Shown: positions 23,766 to 34,640 of the stretch, one piece after another
Layout: each line of letters begins with the position of its first letter
Numbering within the stretch: the stretch's first letter is position 1
NCBI GenBank assembly: GCA_000442125.1
Contig: KE546980.1
Location: forward strand, 1,178,001 to 1,242,000
Source of the DNA: Opeltia flavorubescens
Lineage: Eukaryota; Ascomycota; Lecanoromycetes; Teloschistales; Teloschistaceae
Reading direction: 5' to 3'
DNA length: 64,000 nucleotides
Notes under the pieces: model-generated
Told to the model about the DNA's origin: nothing
Databases searched by the model: none
What the model saw: only the letters and a program-made list of their open reading frames with translations
Position numbers and translations under genes: made by a program

Positions 23766-26700
23766 AGCAGAGCTTCGAACTGAAGGGCCAAACAAAAGAA
23801 GATGGATAGTCTTGAATTCGTTCAACTCCGGAGGGTGATGGCTTGGATTATCACTTAATAGGTAGATTGGTTCCAGTCCTGGCCGGCGGCGTGGAAGCGC
23901 AAGGGATTAAAAGCTCAACCTCTCAACAGGTGTTCAATGGTGAGTGAAGGAGTGTTAGAATGAGAAGGAGTCGAATGAGAAAGGAAGGCGCGTGGTTGAT
24001 TGGAGGTGTCGAGTGAAGAGTGATGGGTGCAAGGTGAAGGAGTGAGCCCTGCTTGTATAATTATCACGAGCAAAGTGAAGACGGTGGTTGGAGGCGGATG
24101 AGAAGGATTATGATTGACGCATAGCCTGAAGGGTACGCGGACTCTGATACGATGATTCACCCAATGTTAGCATGGCTAAGAAAACTAGGGTGTGACATGT
24201 TGAAGCGAGAAAGGCAGGGCAAATGGTCTCGGATGGCGCCCTAATGCACAACGGGAAGAGGTTGAGCATTGGTACGAGAGCAGGTGGGAAGGGAAGAAGG
24301 CTGCGGCTAAAGAGTGACGAGGATCTGGAAGCGGAGACAGAAGAAAAAAAGGGGAGGCGTGGGTAGCGGACAGAGTTACGACGCTTGGATGCATGGTTCG
24401 CGGAAATACTACGTAGTGAAGGCGGATTGGGTGATGGGGAAGGTGTAGCCTGTCTCTGCTGGGACACATGCAGGAGTAGCCTCATACCGCCCTGAGATAG
24501 AGTAAACAAGGGGACGTCCGTGTGGCAGGGGGTCCAGGTAGTTGCTGCTGGAGCCTGGAGACTATACCGCTTGTGGTAGGGAGAGGTTGGTCAGTCAGCC
24601 GGTGGCGGGACCAATGATCATGCCGATGGCGAATGACAAGGACGTCCTTCGGTTGGTGTCGGAGAGTAACATGCTGGCGCCCCAAGGATTCCAACAAGGC
24701 GGCCGTTGCTTTCCATTGCCTCGTGATGCTAATAATGCCTGTGGCGGTAGAGGCCGGGTTGGGCCAGGAGGATCAGTAACGCCGAAGCTGCATCAGTGCG
24801 GTTTGCAAGCACGCCATGTGTAGCAAAATATGTGACTCTGAAGGCAATCCTTTGGTGGATCATTTCCTCTCTTGCTCTGACGCACTTGGTCGTTCACAAA
24901 AGGTGATGCATGCCCACACATGCATGAGCACCAATGCGGGAGTAGGATGAAGGAAGCTGGTAGGTGGCATCTTGCCCCGAGGATATTTTCTGAGGGCGAG
25001 AAAATGCGATACTTTTCCATACTGGGCTGATGGAGGATTCTCCGTGGTCTAGGCGCGACGGCTGATGCTCAACCTGGGGCCAGTAGTGGGCCACACGGCA
25101 AATTAGACTCGGAGTCGTCCAAATTATAGCCATTGCTTAGCCTCATGACTTGACCTCAAGCCTGCAATTTAGCTGGTCTTTGCTGATGCACGGATTTTTT
25201 GGCTTCCTCTTGTTCCCTCGCTTGAAGCTGTTGTAACTACGGGGAGATCCGACTCCTCCGCCGCTCTTGCGTTAATTTCGCAATCAAGGTGTATACTTGG
25301 ATTAGCATCGTCGATATAAGTTGCGCTAATGATATTTGATGACCACCGTGTGTGCTGTGCAATAAGTGACGATCGCAGCATTGTGCGTTGCTTTGACTTG
25401 GCAGCTGAGATGATCTGACGAATACATCATTAGCTTGGGAAGGCTTAGCTGCGGATCGTAAGCCGGTAACGTGACTCTAGGTGACTTTTTTATGCATAGC
25501 TTGGCAACAGCACAATCTCTGCAAGTCCTTCCGAAGGCTTCCGAAGTCCTAAACATTCGACGCCCAGAAAACGATCAAGTTCAGCCTTGCACATCGGAAA
25601 ATGAGGCGAACAAGATATCCTAAGTGACTGATTGGATAGCTGCAGCGGTTACTGTTAGTGGCACTTCCCCTGTCTGCACTCTGCAGCCACTGATAGGAAG
25701 ACCACTTTATTGCTGGCACTCATTACGTAGCTAATTATGCAGGGTTCGTCGTTTCTGATCTTTTCGCATGTTGTTGCAAGACTCGAAGCTGACTCGACGT
25801 ATGCAACATAGGCAAAGAACCAGCCTCGGCCCCCAACTTGCCCACTCCAACGGTTCGAGACCTCATGGAAAATAATCCAGTTCGGCAACATGCTGGTGGT
25901 GAAGAGCTCGTTACGCTCATCCGGTCCTTACAACAAATACAAGATCCATCCAAACATTGACACCAGCAAAGAGGCCTGAGCACATAGTGCTGTCTGCTTC
26001 GGTTCGAGCGTCAGACGACTCAATTCTCAGTCAAAGACTCGGCCCTTCTTGAAGTNGCATCACCATGCAGCCCCTAAGCTGCCTTTTCCCATCCTCTCGC
26101 CCAATGCGGATCAATGTCGATCATCACCCCCCGCAAAATCTCCGAGCTCTGACCAATGAAAGCTCTTTGATTCGTTGGCTGTCCATCATAAGCAGTTCAC
26201 ACCGCCAGTTCGTCCCGCGACTCCCGCCAGCAAGCACACCTTTTTCGTCTTACCCCTCATCAATTTCATGCGCTCAATGCTCCTCTTGTGCCCCACCAAT
26301 TCACAGGAATAGCTACTCTTCTCGATTGGAGAGCCAAGACCAATTCTCCACCCGTCCCGCCATCGCCGTCTCACTGCCGGAGACTGCTTCATCATAGGAT
26401 CAATCGGTGGTGGAGCATGACCACAAAAGTCCTCCGCGCCTGTGCATCATCAATTGTGGTGTAGGACGTTGAGACCTCCTTGCAGCGGTAAACGTGATGC
26501 CGATCGTACCACGCGTAGGTGCTTCTTACATTTATTGTTGCAGTAGTACGGTCATCAGCCGCAACCTCAATTCGATCTGCTATGCCTAGGCGCTCTCAAG
26601 CGGGCAAACCTACTTACTGATCTCTCTTTTGCTTTGACCTTTTCCTTTATCGTGAGTGTCAATTTCTCCGAGGCTGGTGCGATTTGCCTGACTGCTGCAT

Positions 26701-27350
26701 CTGATGCACGTCTTTCGTTATCGCGCCCTTTCTTTGTGCTCATCCTCTGTCACATGGCCCACAAACGGATGAAAGTTTCCACAATGTCTCCAGCTGTGGA
26801 TTCTTTTGATACTTTTGCACAGCATTGATCCGCCAGATCTGGGCGTCGACCATTATCTTCTTGTGGATGTGTAACTTTCTACCAAGCCAGAGCCTACGTA
26901 CAATCGCTCAACAGAGCGTTCAGTGGATACCCGTGATTTTCCTGATGGATATCTACTCGCGCGTGTGAAGTGTATTCTTGTTTATGGCAATCGTTTCTCC
27001 TGGCTGCAGCATGCAGACATCGTCGTTCGTGAAGAGTCGCAAAATGTGTAGATGGTGCATTGGTCTACTACTTTGAAAGCTTCATCCACCGCAGTATTTG
27101 CCCGTGACTTGAAATGTTGCCCCACGTATGACTGCTCGTTGAATTGGAATCCTCGTCAAGCTAGAGCCATTTCTCGAACCGGCCTAGGGGTTCGTCTCGT
27201 GATTCATGTAACAAAGCCAAGCACAGGAGCACTCAGTGTGGCCGGTGATAGAATTTAGAACAATTGGTAGGATTTTGAATCTCCGAAGTTCTTCATTATC
27301 AAGTTCTTTCGATCTTATGTCTGTCTTCCTATGCAAAAGAAGAATTCCAT
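23766..27350. other. Long gene-free stretch upstream of the kinase (3.6 kb)
   Basis: This is the largest gap next to a regulatory gene. Its left part must hold the kinase promoter and probably a long 5' leader. Around 23930-24050 the minus strand is rich in CACTC/CCTTC units, and several minus-strand ATGs there could be upstream ORFs. Plus-strand frames near 26065-26400 are Ser/Pro-rich without domain character. An N lies at 26056. No gene is supported. Confidence 0.4.
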
Positions 27351-28431
27351 TCACATATTTCGACCGCCAGTGCACTGAACGAAGATATTAGTATTTGGTG
27401 TCGCCCTCAGTCCAATTGGAAGGGTATCGCAGCATCTGCACTCACCATGATCGTCTGCCCATCGACATAACTGAACAACGGACTCGCCACCGCTAGAATC
27501 ACACTCGCAGCTTCGGTCGCCGTCCCCGGCCTCCTCAGAGGAATATCCGTATAGTCACCCCTCGCCTCTTTCTGCGCCTTCGGAATCCCCAACGTAACTT
27601 TCCCTCCATCCGGCGTCGTCACGAATGCCCCTTCCTCCTTCGCAGCTGTCAGCCGCGTCAAGATGTGCCCGAACGCTACGGTGTTGGCGCGAACTCCGAA
27701 CTGCGGGCCCCATTCTTTCGCAATGACTTTTGTCAGGCCGGTGACGCCTGCTTTTGCAAGGCCGTAGTTTGCTTGGCCGGCGTTGCCGTGTACTCCGGAT
27801 GTGCTGCTTATATTTATGATGCAGCGGGGAGCGCCGTCTTTGACGCGGAAGTAGGGAGCAGCGGCGCGGACGAGCCGGAAGGGGGCAGTGTTGTGGAGGG
27901 CAAGGATGGTGTCCCATTGTTTGTCGGTCATCTGTGCGGGGACGAAGAGATGGAGATCAATAAACTGGAACTTCTGGTTGGGGGTAATTGGGTTTCTGCA
28001 TACCTTGTGTATCACCGCATCCCACGTGAAGCCTGCGTTATTGACTATGATGTGGATTTTCCCTTCCCCGAACTCCGCTGCTTTCGCGACCAGAGTGTCG
28101 ATGTGTCCTGCGTCGAGCATGTCCCCGACTACTGCTATGGCTTTCCCTCCGGCTTCATTGATGCTTTGGGCGACGGATTGCGCTTTTCCTGGGCTATAGT
28201 CAGCGGGATGTATTGGTGGTATTGTATGTCGAGAGTGGTAAGTTGGACTTTAAAGGGTGAAGTACCGGCATCGATATCTTGCACAACGACCTTTGCACCC
28301 TCCCGCGCAAACATCTTTGCTGCTTCGGCTCCGATGCCCTGCCCTGAGCCGGTTATTATTGCGACTTGCCCAGCGAGCATACCGCTGGGGAAGAGGTGGT
28401 TGGATATTTGGGCGGCACGTTGGTCGGCCAT
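27351..28431 (-). CDS. Short-chain dehydrogenase/reductase (3-oxoacyl-ACP reductase FabG type), 286 aa
   Basis: NAD(P)H-dependent oxidoreductase, with a 3-oxoacyl-reductase-like role likely but the substrate unknown. Four exons: 28431-28266, 28188-28004, 27931-27446 and 27374-27351, giving 286 residues. The cofactor motif is AIITGSGQGIGAEAAKMF, followed by NNAG in HIIVNNAGFTWD. The Ser-Tyr-Lys active site is in NISSTSGVHGNAGQANYGLA plus KAG. The last exon is only 24 bases and supplies the end (GQTIM joined to CTGGRNM), which restores the usual C-terminal GQTIxVTGG-like motif. Without it the frame would run into an unrelated tail. The second acceptor was chosen at 28189-28191 because it alone restores the D-A-G-K-A-Q frame. 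Confidence 0.92.
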
Positions 28432-28853
28432 CTCTGAAGAGTTGATTGACAAGGAATGGGAGCTTAGAGTAGAGGGCAAATTGATGAGGAGTCTGATTAC
28501 ATGTATCCAAAAAGTTTGTTGCTGTTCGAGTTCGAATTCGAGTTCCAAAAGAGCTTCATGCGGAGAAGCAGCTTGCGTAATTGCCGAGGTACAGTATGAT
28601 ATCATAGGCACTTTCTCCCAATTGATTGAAGATAGCCCCTTTTTTCGCCCCATTCTTGCCCAGAATATACCAGACTATCTGGTATATTGGTTGGCCAGCA
28701 TGATACAACTGTGTCTTGATGTCAAGTTGACAAGTGACAATCCATGCGTGATGAGCCACCAGGGTTGTAAATCAGGAATATGGGTGTGTGCATAGAAGGA
28801 AGGAGCTGCTGCTGGAATTGGTAGAGCACCACGAAGCTGAACTCATTGGATTA
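28432..28853. other. Intergenic: upstream of the SDR gene, downstream of the PCI-like gene
   Basis: Both neighbouring genes are on the minus strand, so this holds the SDR promoter and the 3' end of the PCI-like gene. No other feature is seen. Confidence 0.5.
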
Positions 28854-29780
28854 TCATTTCCTCTTCACCTGCTTTATGATAACTGTCTCTCCATCCAACG
28901 TCCATGAAATCTTTTCCAATCTCTTGAGATCCTCCCAGTACATAGCCGTACATCGTTCCACATACGCCTTCGGAACACTCAAATAGCTCTTCCCAAGACA
29001 CTGCAAAGCATGCTTCGCCATTCTTTCATCCGCCCAGCCCATCAGTCGTTTCTCATACTCATTCGCTCTCTCTTTGGCCCACCAAAATGATTCCCAATTC
29101 CCATGCACCAAAGCACTCAACACTAGATCGACTTTCCAATCCCTGTAATCGTACAAATTGCGTATTCGAAAAGCGGCCGCAGAATCCTGCTGTCGACATG
29201 CCAGATCCAGAATATAGTACCCAATACACTCCGTCTTTTCTTTAGCGGACAATGATGCGAATGGGCGTAGATGGTGGAATAGATATAGTAATGCTGGATG
29301 ATAGGACTCCGGATGGCGTAGTAGGATCGTGGTGCGAATGATGAATATGTATACCTCTTTGGCGAAATCATCGGTGCGAGTGGAAGCAACGATCGCTTCG
29401 CGAAGCTTGCGCATGGCGATAAGGATTGTGGAGAGCTCGGCAGAGGGAGTGGTCCGCGGAGCCTTGCCTGAGGTTCCATTGTTGTTCGTTGAATTGGTTG
29501 ACTTGCCAGAACCACGGAGCGATAGCGAAGCTAGGTCTGTGGCCAGGGCGTCTCCATCCTCCGCCCCAGTCTTGGAGGAGCTGGTAGAAGCTTGGTATTG
29601 ACTTCTGATGAGCTCAAAGTAATTCTCTTGTGTCCTATGATCCAACAGACTAGGCAAAGTTATTAGACCGGGTTTTTGAGCGCGGTGGACATGGGATTAC
29701 CTAGTGTCGCCTTTGGACACGAGTCCATATCTGTCGAGAGGGTCGATGCATGCAGGCTTCAGCCTGCTGGGTCTCTGCAT
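28854..29780 (-). CDS. PCI-domain protein, CSN8/PSMD8/EIF3K-like, 291 aa
   Basis: Probable scaffold subunit of the PCI class (proteasome lid, COP9 signalosome or eIF3). Which complex is uncertain. Two exons, 29780-29701 and 29649-28854, give 291 residues. The first exon supplies the real start (MQRPSRLKPACIDPLDRYGL). The later segment has no ATG near its 5' end, which supports the intron. The N-terminal third has a Ser/Thr/Asn linker. The helical PCI-like core begins near residue 125 (DFAKEVYIFIIRTTILLRHP), then YHPALLYLFHHLRPFASL, AAAFRIRNLYDYRDWKVDLV and ALVHGNWESFWWAKERANEY. The end is a winged-helix-like strand part (SWTLDGETVIIKQVKRK). Confidence 0.8.
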
Positions 29781-30406
29781 CTGGAGAGCGATTGCAACCA
29801 CATAGTCGTGTAAGTGGAAGGCAAAGGGCACTTGCCGGACTTCATAGAGAGCAACGCAAGGATTTCAGATCACTACAAACGGGGGTTGATTTAGTCGGCT
29901 GGTTAAAATGAGGAGGATCTAGTAAAGGTCACCCCAATCCTTAGCTTCGTCGATCTATTGGATCTCGACTTCTAGTTAATCTGTCCCTCAACACTTTATG
30001 GCAGCAGATTGTACGGAGTCATTGCAATCGATCAAGACCCCTACTCTGATCTGTTGTTTAAATCATCATGATACCCTCGCAATTTATTCAAATGTTAAAG
30101 TAAGTTTCTTGCTGTAGAAAAGCGCCTCGAGGTCATAGCACATGTTTATGTTTCGGCCATTTGCTATTCTCCTCTGTGGATGCTCAACTTCTGCAACTCT
30201 CAGCTCAAGCCTCCTTCTCATCCGGCATCACCTGGAAAAATCTCATCTGTTTCCTTAAGAGGTGAAATCGAGTCCTGCCATATTGAGATGGGAAAAGTTT
30301 GCCGTCGAAATGTAGAGAATGACCAGCAGGCGCAAGAGCAACGGCACAATCGCAGAACGAGAAAGGATAATAATCCATTTTGACTTCAGAGATCAATGCT
30401 GCCCAT
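29781..30406. other. Intergenic between two minus-strand genes
   Basis: It holds the promoter of the PCI-like gene on its left and the 3' region of the coiled-coil gene on its right. A small plus-strand frame at 30180-30383 has no domain character. Confidence 0.45.
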
Positions 30407-31302
30407 TCAGTCCACATCATCGCTGTTCTCTACACCTCGCTGCTGGTATACCCTGTTGCTGAGCGTTATTGCATCGTTGACAAGTCTAGATCTTGACGAC
30501 CGGGTCCCAGTGCCAAATTCGGATGTTCTAGCTCTGATATCCTTGATAGCCTGCTCGTTCTTCGTACGACGTTTTTCCAATATCTCAATTGCTCCTTTTA
30601 TCGTCGTCTGGTCCTGCTCGAGACTCCTTAGATCTGCCCGTGCATTTCCGGCCCGTTGGAATTGCCGGCTCATTGAAGGATCCTGAGGAGTTCGATACCT
30701 GGGCCGACGGCTGCCCTTGCTAATGTGGTGGTTACGCATTTTTTGCTCTCGCTCTCTGATCATCTTGGTCTCAGCAAGCTCTTGCTTGACATCATCAAGG
30801 TCGGTCTTAGTTTTAGCGATCTCATCCTTGACTTCCTTGTAGTCGTTCTCTCGTTTTAACATATGATCGAGGAGGGTTGCTGCTAAGCTCTGATCGAAAG
30901 GGGATTGGTCTGGTGTGAATGGTACCGACGTCGGCTGTTGCTGGTGGGGGAAAGTCGACGAAGCATTGGGTTGGCGCCATGAACTTGAAACGCAGTTCGG
31001 GCAATTAGATGGTAAGGATCCGTACATCCGAAAATACTTGCCAACGGTTGATCCATCAAAGCATGAGCGGTGGGGCTCGTGAGCCAAACACTGAGGCTGC
31101 ATTGTCGTATGGATCTGCTGTCGCTTGTTTTGTGGTGGAGATCTGTGGTTGCTGCCGTGAGCTACAAAGTCATCACCGTGCTCGTTGACTTGATCTATCA
31201 GCTACCCTCTTTATTGACGAGATATCGTTCGCAGTAGGACTCACATGTAAATGAGTTGAGGTCATCTTCTACGTCGATGTAGTCCATACTGTTGTCAGTC
31301 AT
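30407..31302 (-). CDS. Coiled-coil protein with N-terminal Cys/His cluster, 270 aa
   Basis: Not recognised. Two exons, 31302-31245 and 31161-30407, give 270 residues starting MTDNSMDYIDVEDDLNSFT. Residues about 40-80 hold CLAHEPHRSC and CPNC, a Cys/His arrangement that could bind one zinc ion. A Gln/Pro/Ser linker follows. Then comes a long charged helix predicted to coil (KEVKDEIAKTKTDLDDVKQE), a basic patch (KGSRRPRYRTPQDPSMSRQF), and a second helix (TIKGAIEILEKRRTKNEQAI). There is no signal peptide or membrane segment. Such lineage-specific coiled-coil proteins are common in Leotiomycetes. No function can be given. Confidence 0.72.
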
Positions 31303-33110
31303 AGTCCGGTGGGTCCGCAACAAATCAGGTAGAAGATTGAGTGGCTGTGAATAGAAAGGGTTGGAAAAAGCGAGGTGGATTTTTCGTTATTCTCACAGTG
31401 AATTTCACGCAATACATCACATCCAGAGCCACCAAAAGTCAACAAAAATATAAGGTCCCATGCTTCGCTTCACCGCTTCACCGCACAGTGCTACCATGCC
31501 CTCAAAACACTATCAATCCGTCAAATCTTCTCAATCTCCCCTCTTCCAGACCTACCCAATCAATGTCACGAGCCAAACACCACAAAAGCCCAATGCCGCA
31601 AGAAAAATCTAGAATCATAGCATGAAATAGAGATATCCAATTGATATAGCAACCGTTTTTACATATTCCTAAGCACAGTAGCCAGACACCAATATGATAT
31701 CATTCCTCCGGCTTGATTTGTAATTAGATATCGAAAGGATGGTCCCACATGTAGGGGAACACAAGAGAAAAACTAGCACATTCGGGCTTCAACAATGATT
31801 ACCTCACCTCAAATTTTTAATTGCTCGGAAGCTTAAAATGGATGATGTGAAGAAGGGCGAGCTTCCAACGTGAAGGTTACCCACCAGCAAAATATATTTA
31901 CTATCTAGCGCTTCGGTCATCAGGAGAATGAGAGCTCGATAGACGCCGTGGTGGGTATTAAAATGCTGCGGAGCTTCTCCCACATCGCGCTCGGCATGGG
32001 GAATAATTCTTCTAAGATGCATCACCGCACTGTTTGCGACGAGAGGTGTGACTGATTAGAACAGCGGCCTCACCCGACACATTCGAGCTTTGCTGTCTCT
32101 GCTGCACCCTCGATAGAAGATCGATTTGACTCCTCGAATCATGTGAGAGCTGTTCATGACGTAATAGTGTGGCATGAAGAACTCTTCCAGAACCTAACTC
32201 GCACCATGCGCCTACTAGTTCAACTATCGGATTGACTAAGGCGGCGGCAATTGAGCCGCATCAACGTCTTTAATTTCGTTGAATGCGTAGTCCAAAGAAC
32301 TCTCGCAGCTTGATAATTCAATGGCAGGAGCTTCAGCGTTTACTGCTATAATGAAGAGGTGAAAAATGAGAGACAAATCGGCAATGACAACGACAGTACG
32401 CGATGCATCGTCACATCTTTCGGACCAATTACAATTGAGTAAATATAGACCCAAATGAAGGCGCCTTCTATTCTGAATTACATTTTCGATGCCAAAATCT
32501 CATCTCATCATTTGGGAGTAACGCCAGCGGGTTTTTTGCTTGAGTCATGGTGTTGTTAGATTAGATCCTGCGGTCATTGTCCTTTATGGCGCAGCGTCTA
32601 CCTGATTGGCAACAAGTATGTGCCGGGCTGTCCCTGGCTTGCTTTTATGATTGAGCCATTCTTTTGAACAACTGCCACGAAGTCGTTATGAAACAAGTTT
32701 GAGAAGAATGACGAGACTTTAAGTCCATTCACTTTAAGCGAGTGTTAATCTGCGATACGATTGCCATGACTGACGCCCGGCAATGTCTATGTGCAGCTTT
32801 CTTTTCGGCTTACTTCCCTGCTTGAATATTCTGATTGGACAAAGTCGGAATTGACTGGGTGGGAGAAGATCGACGAGGCTTCCAATCATTTCCCACATGC
32901 AGTGCCTCTGCAGCTGCGACGCCCGACCTCTGCTTATCAACGTAAAAGGAGTTCTCATTACTTGCCGAGAAAGATAAGCCTCATTTCCTCCGGTGACTGG
33001 GAGCGGGGTAAATGGGCTTCATAGAATGCTGCAGGAAGATATCACCCCTATTTCTGCCGTTATCTGGTGCAAGGCTGAGTATACAATAGTTGGCGAGCGA
33101 GGAAGCGCCC
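31303..33110. other. Intergenic, 1.8 kb, left flank of the amyloid-motif gene pair
   Basis: No supported gene. The left end is the promoter of the coiled-coil gene. The right end must include the promoter of the effector gene starting at 33111. The start there is the ATG of MSGIETLGIL; the upstream in-frame extension has no ATG. Confidence 0.4.
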
Positions 33111-34215
33111 ATGTCAGGAATTGAGACACTTGGTATTCTTGCAAGTGCTACTCAACTTGCCGCCTACAGCATCAAAATCGTTCTCCATCTTGACGAGACA
33201 TACACAGCGGTCCAGAAAACATCTACCCGAATCACAAGATATTTCAACCAGGTCAGAGAATTGATTGAGATAACTACCTTGATCGAACAACAAACATCCC
33301 TCTGGTCGTCAAAAGTTCACCGCCAGCTTCAAGCTACACTTTCAGAGGCTCAATCTCTCTACGATTTACTTCGGGAGCAAGCAGACAATTACAAGCAAAG
33401 TTCAATTTGGAAGTATTGGTCCATATTGAGAGGCATTGCGGAAACGGAGATTTTGAGCAGTCTCGACAGCTTGGAAAGAGAGAAGAGCACGCTGCGAATT
33501 TGCATTGATACTGTTCACATCGATCTTCTTCTCGATATAAAGGGAAGTATTGATTCATTTTCGTGTACGAGAATGTGGGGGAAGCCTCCCTTTCCTCAAA
33601 ATACTGTGAGCGTTGCGGTAAGTACAGGTCTGTTGATATACGATCTGTGACCTCATGCTTCCTCTTCAACCATGAATAAAGCTGAGGAGCATCTAGGACA
33701 AAGGCTCTGGCAATACCATCAATTCAAAACCTCCAGCCACATTGAAGGGAAAAGGAAAGGAGATTCCGAACTCGCAGAGTACGTAGCCCCACTGTTGCTC
33801 CAAATCGACACTGATTTGTCAATCTAAAGCCGCAATGGTCCATGTCCAAGCAAGCAGCTCCACCGCTGCGGGCGGCTCTCAAGAAGGTCATCGTTATAAG
33901 GGTAAAGTTTCAGTCGACAAAGAGTCCTCCCAGCACGCAGGCGATCAGGGAGCCAACCCCAAAACGGTCAAATTTACAACAAGCAGCTCCACCGCTGCGG
34001 GCGGCTCTCAAGAAGGTCATCGTTACATGGGTAAAGTGACAGTGGACAAAAAGTCCTCCCAGCACGCAGGCGATCAGGGAGCCGACCCCAACTCCAAACG
34101 CCACACGTATGAGAAGGACGCGTCTTGTCAAAATAAAAGTGTTCAAGTTCTTGGGAACTTGAACGATGCACAAGCGATAGCTGGGTGGGCTGAGCATATC
34201 AAAGGACGAAAATAA
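33111..34215 (+). CDS. HET-s-like effector: helical SesA/HeLo-like N-domain plus two C-terminal amyloid motifs
   Basis: Probable prion-forming signalling or cell-death effector. Exon 1 (33111-33617) encodes about 169 residues of helical domain starting MSGIETLGILASATQLAAYS, with VRELIEITTLIEQQTSLW, VHRQLQATLSEAQSLYDLL and LDSLEREKSTLRICIDTV. This is the pattern of the N-terminal domains on fungal NACHT/STAND proteins (SesA-like; a HeLo-like fold is the alternative). A short middle exon lies near 33687-33778. The last exon (from about 33830-33858 to 34215) carries two motif copies, GHRYKGKVSVDKESSQHAGD (33886-33945) and GHRYMGKVTVDKKSSQHAGD (34015-34074), 43 residues apart. The second junction is not resolved. 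The plainest acceptor, before 33830, does not keep frame with the middle exon, while one at 33857 does. The next gene carries a matching single motif. Confidence 0.75.
33852..34109 (+). repeat. Two tandem 129-bp units encoding the amyloid motif
   Basis: Units 33852-33980 and 33981-34109 align without gaps. Over the first 108 or so bases I count seven differences, about half silent. The period is exactly 43 codons, so frame is kept. Beyond that the linker ends differ (TVKFTT against SKRHTY). Confidence 0.9.
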
Positions 34216-34640
34216 GATTGCCTACTTTTGAAACACGTAGGAGATATTGTCACGGTTCAAAGCAAGTTCTTGTTGTGGTCATTCGGGCGTCTCCGGGGTA
34301 ATGACAACAATTGAAAAAATATGGTTCGATTCTTTGCATGTCTTGCGAGAGTCTGAGGGTCATAAATGAGTACTTGATCACCGTTTATAGCGTTCAATGA
34401 TGACATAGAGTGCTTTGCTGCCTCTTCACGTAGCAGATCATTCGCTCACGATACCGTGTCTACTGAGGCTACGTGATGTAGAGTAGCTGCCGAGGATCAT
34501 GTAATTTTTGTCAGGTGATAACACCTGCAACGTATTCGGATAATTTGAGCCGCAGGTCATATTCAGATACATATCTGCCATAACCGCCCTGATCTGTGAA
34601 GACGTCCTTGATCATCAACTAGCTCCAGGCATCAGTGACC
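34216..34640. promoter_or_regulatory. Intergenic between effector and ankyrin receptor-like gene
   Basis: It is 425 bases between two same-strand genes and must hold the effector 3' UTR and the receptor promoter. No specific element is recognised. Confidence 0.4.

Noticed and set aside
25850-25865. GGTTCGAGACC, another B-box-like string
   Set aside because: No matching acceptor stem or A box in the flanks.
26065-26397. Plus-strand 110-codon frame rich in Ser and Pro
   Set aside because: No domain, no signal peptide, no splice context. Composition fits chance in C-rich DNA.
30180-30383. 67-codon plus-strand frame between two minus-strand genes
   Set aside because: Low-information sequence with no conserved feature.
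33842-34039. Alternative frame over the effector's tandem repeat (Pro/Ala/Lys-rich)
   Set aside because: The other frame carries the motif shared with the neighbouring gene and shows silent differences between the two units, so it is the coding frame.
34317-34326. GGTTCGATTC, a tRNA B-box-like string
   Set aside because: No A box or pairable arms upstream at the right distance.
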